Source of the DNA: Phenylobacterium soli
GTDB taxonomy: Bacteria > Pseudomonadota > Alphaproteobacteria > Caulobacterales > Caulobacteraceae
Length of the DNA: 64,000 bases
Direction: 5' to 3'
Assembly (NCBI RefSeq): GCF_003254475.1
Contig: NZ_QFYQ01000001.1
Coordinates: 2,356,001 to 2,420,000 of the forward strand
The notes beneath the pieces were generated by a model. The model saw only the letters and a list, made by a program, of their open reading frames with translations, was not told the origin of the DNA and did not search any database. Both the position numbers and the translations under genes were made by a program. This document shows, one piece after another, positions 63,455-64,000 of this stretch. Numbering within the stretch: the first letter of the stretch is position 1; every line of letters starts with the position of its first letter.

Positions 63455-64000
63455 TCACTGGTAGTTCGCGCTGACGGTGAAAGTCGCCGTGTAGGCTCCC
63501 GTGGGGGTTGAGCTGCTGTAGCTGATCTGCCCTCCCACATAGAAGATGAACTGGCCGTTCGTTCCTATGAGCTGGGTGCCCTGAGCTGTGGTCGAGACGG
63601 TGATCGGCAGGGTGTCGCCGTGGCCGTTGGTCATGGTGATGCTGGACGGCACGCTGAAGTTGATCGCCTGGCTCGCCGTGCCGGTGACCGTGAACTTGCC
63701 GATGGCGCGCGAGCCCATGGCCGTGGCGCCCGTCACGGTCCAGCTCTGGTCCGCCGCCGCCCAGGTGGCAGCCCCGCTCTGGCCGGTGAGCAGCACCAGG
63801 CGGCCGAAGGACAGGTCGCTGTTCTTGCTCATCGACAGCGGGTCCTCGACGGTCGCCCGTCCCGCGGCGCTGCCGCTGCCGGTGGTGTAGCCCGTGCCGC
63901 TGGCGGTGATCGTGTAGGCGGCGGTCGCCAGGCCCACCGTGCCGCTCGGCAGGATGGGGATGGTCATGCCGACCGTGAAGCTGGCCGAGCCGCTGGTGCC
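63455..64000 (-). CDS. DUF4402 domain protein, 3' part
   Basis: The frame runs open to base 64000, so the gene begins outside the window; 181 residues are seen, ending at the TGA stop at 63455-63457. The Ser/Thr/Gly-rich beta sequence has the DUF4402 pattern: a TITASGTGYTTGSGSAAGRA stretch, then SFGRLVLLTGQSGAATW, FTVTGTASQAINFSVPSSIT and a C-terminal TFTVSANYQ strand. The segment GTSGSASFTVG before the ATG at 63967 suggests the end of a preceding similar domain. DUF4402 proteins are secreted and resemble pilin/fimbrial subunits; function is unknown. Confidence 0.75.
   Translation of the reverse strand, partial: GTSGSASFTVGMTIPILPSGTVGLATAAYTITASGTGYTTGSGSAAGRATVEDPLSMSKNSDLSFGRLVLLTGQSGAATWAAADQSWTVTGATAMGSRAIGKFTVTGTASQAINFSVPSSITMTNGHGDTLPITVSTTAQGTQLIGTNGQFIFYVGGQISYSSSTPTGAYTATFTVSANYQ

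Overview
This is a 64 kb stretch of a high-GC (about 70% by eye) alphaproteobacterial chromosome, most likely from Caulobacterales and plausibly Phenylobacterium. The evidence is gene content: phenylalanine 4-hydroxylase, a TonB-dependent receptor, a cobalamin-dependent ribonucleotide reductase, ECF sigma modules, an L9 with a long acidic tail, and GANTC/DnaA-like motifs at a replication gene. The genus is an inference. I found no rRNA, tRNA, insertion sequence, prophage or CRISPR array. Coding density is very high; the longest gene-free stretch is the 291-bp regulatory region at 28239-28529, so no stretch over 300 bases lacks a gene.

Layout. 1-16.5 kb is mostly core metabolism: the 3' part of tamB, phhA, hspQ, ppx/gppA, rlmE, guaB, an RsmB-type RNA methyltransferase, guaA, a beta-lactamase-fold serine hydrolase with a divergent TetR regulator, the ahpC-ahpF peroxide defence pair, and another TetR-like gene. 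16.5-35.6 kb is an anaerobic nitrate-respiration island. A nine-gene minus-strand operon (narK-narG-narH-narJ-narI-ppiC-porin-hemerythrin-mobA) faces a Crp/Fnr regulator gene, followed by moaA, nnrS, a class II ribonucleotide reductase, a YtfE-type di-iron repair gene, and moaD-moaB. FNR-type TTGAT-N4-ATCAA palindromes lie in front of the nar operon, the regulator gene, moaA, and (degenerate) nrdJ/ytfE and moaD. The regulator carries the ExxSR recognition helix expected for such sites, so the island looks like one regulon: nitrate uptake and reduction, molybdopterin supply, nitrosative damage repair, and oxygen-independent dNTP synthesis. No nirS/nirK/nor gene is in view.

35.6-47.5 kb holds a DUF885 peptidase-like lipid/peptide hydrolase, a TetR regulator, a predicted metal-dependent hydrolase, an ArsC/Spx-family protein, a PhzF isomerase, an AadA-like nucleotidyltransferase, two tandem ECF sigma/anti-sigma modules each headed by a small membrane protein, panB, and a YfgM-like/BamB envelope pair. 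47.5-61.4 kb is again mostly core: der, an SDR, purF-cvpA-radA, a Yip1-type membrane protein, alr, dnaB, a TonB receptor, the rpsF-rpsR-rplI operon, and an exported Bcp-type peroxiredoxin. 61.4-64 kb is accessory and probably secreted or surface-associated: two tandem paralogous RTX proteins, one with a His/Asp-rich insertion, and the 3' part of a DUF4402 protein that runs off the window.

The most interesting points are the coherent FNR-box regulon with an embedded porin and hemerythrin, the RTX paralog pair with its metal-ligand-like insert, the twin ECF modules, a dyad of DnaA-like boxes around a GANTC methylation site upstream of dnaB, and the use of the palindrome CTAG as a shared stop codon for three convergent gene pairs.
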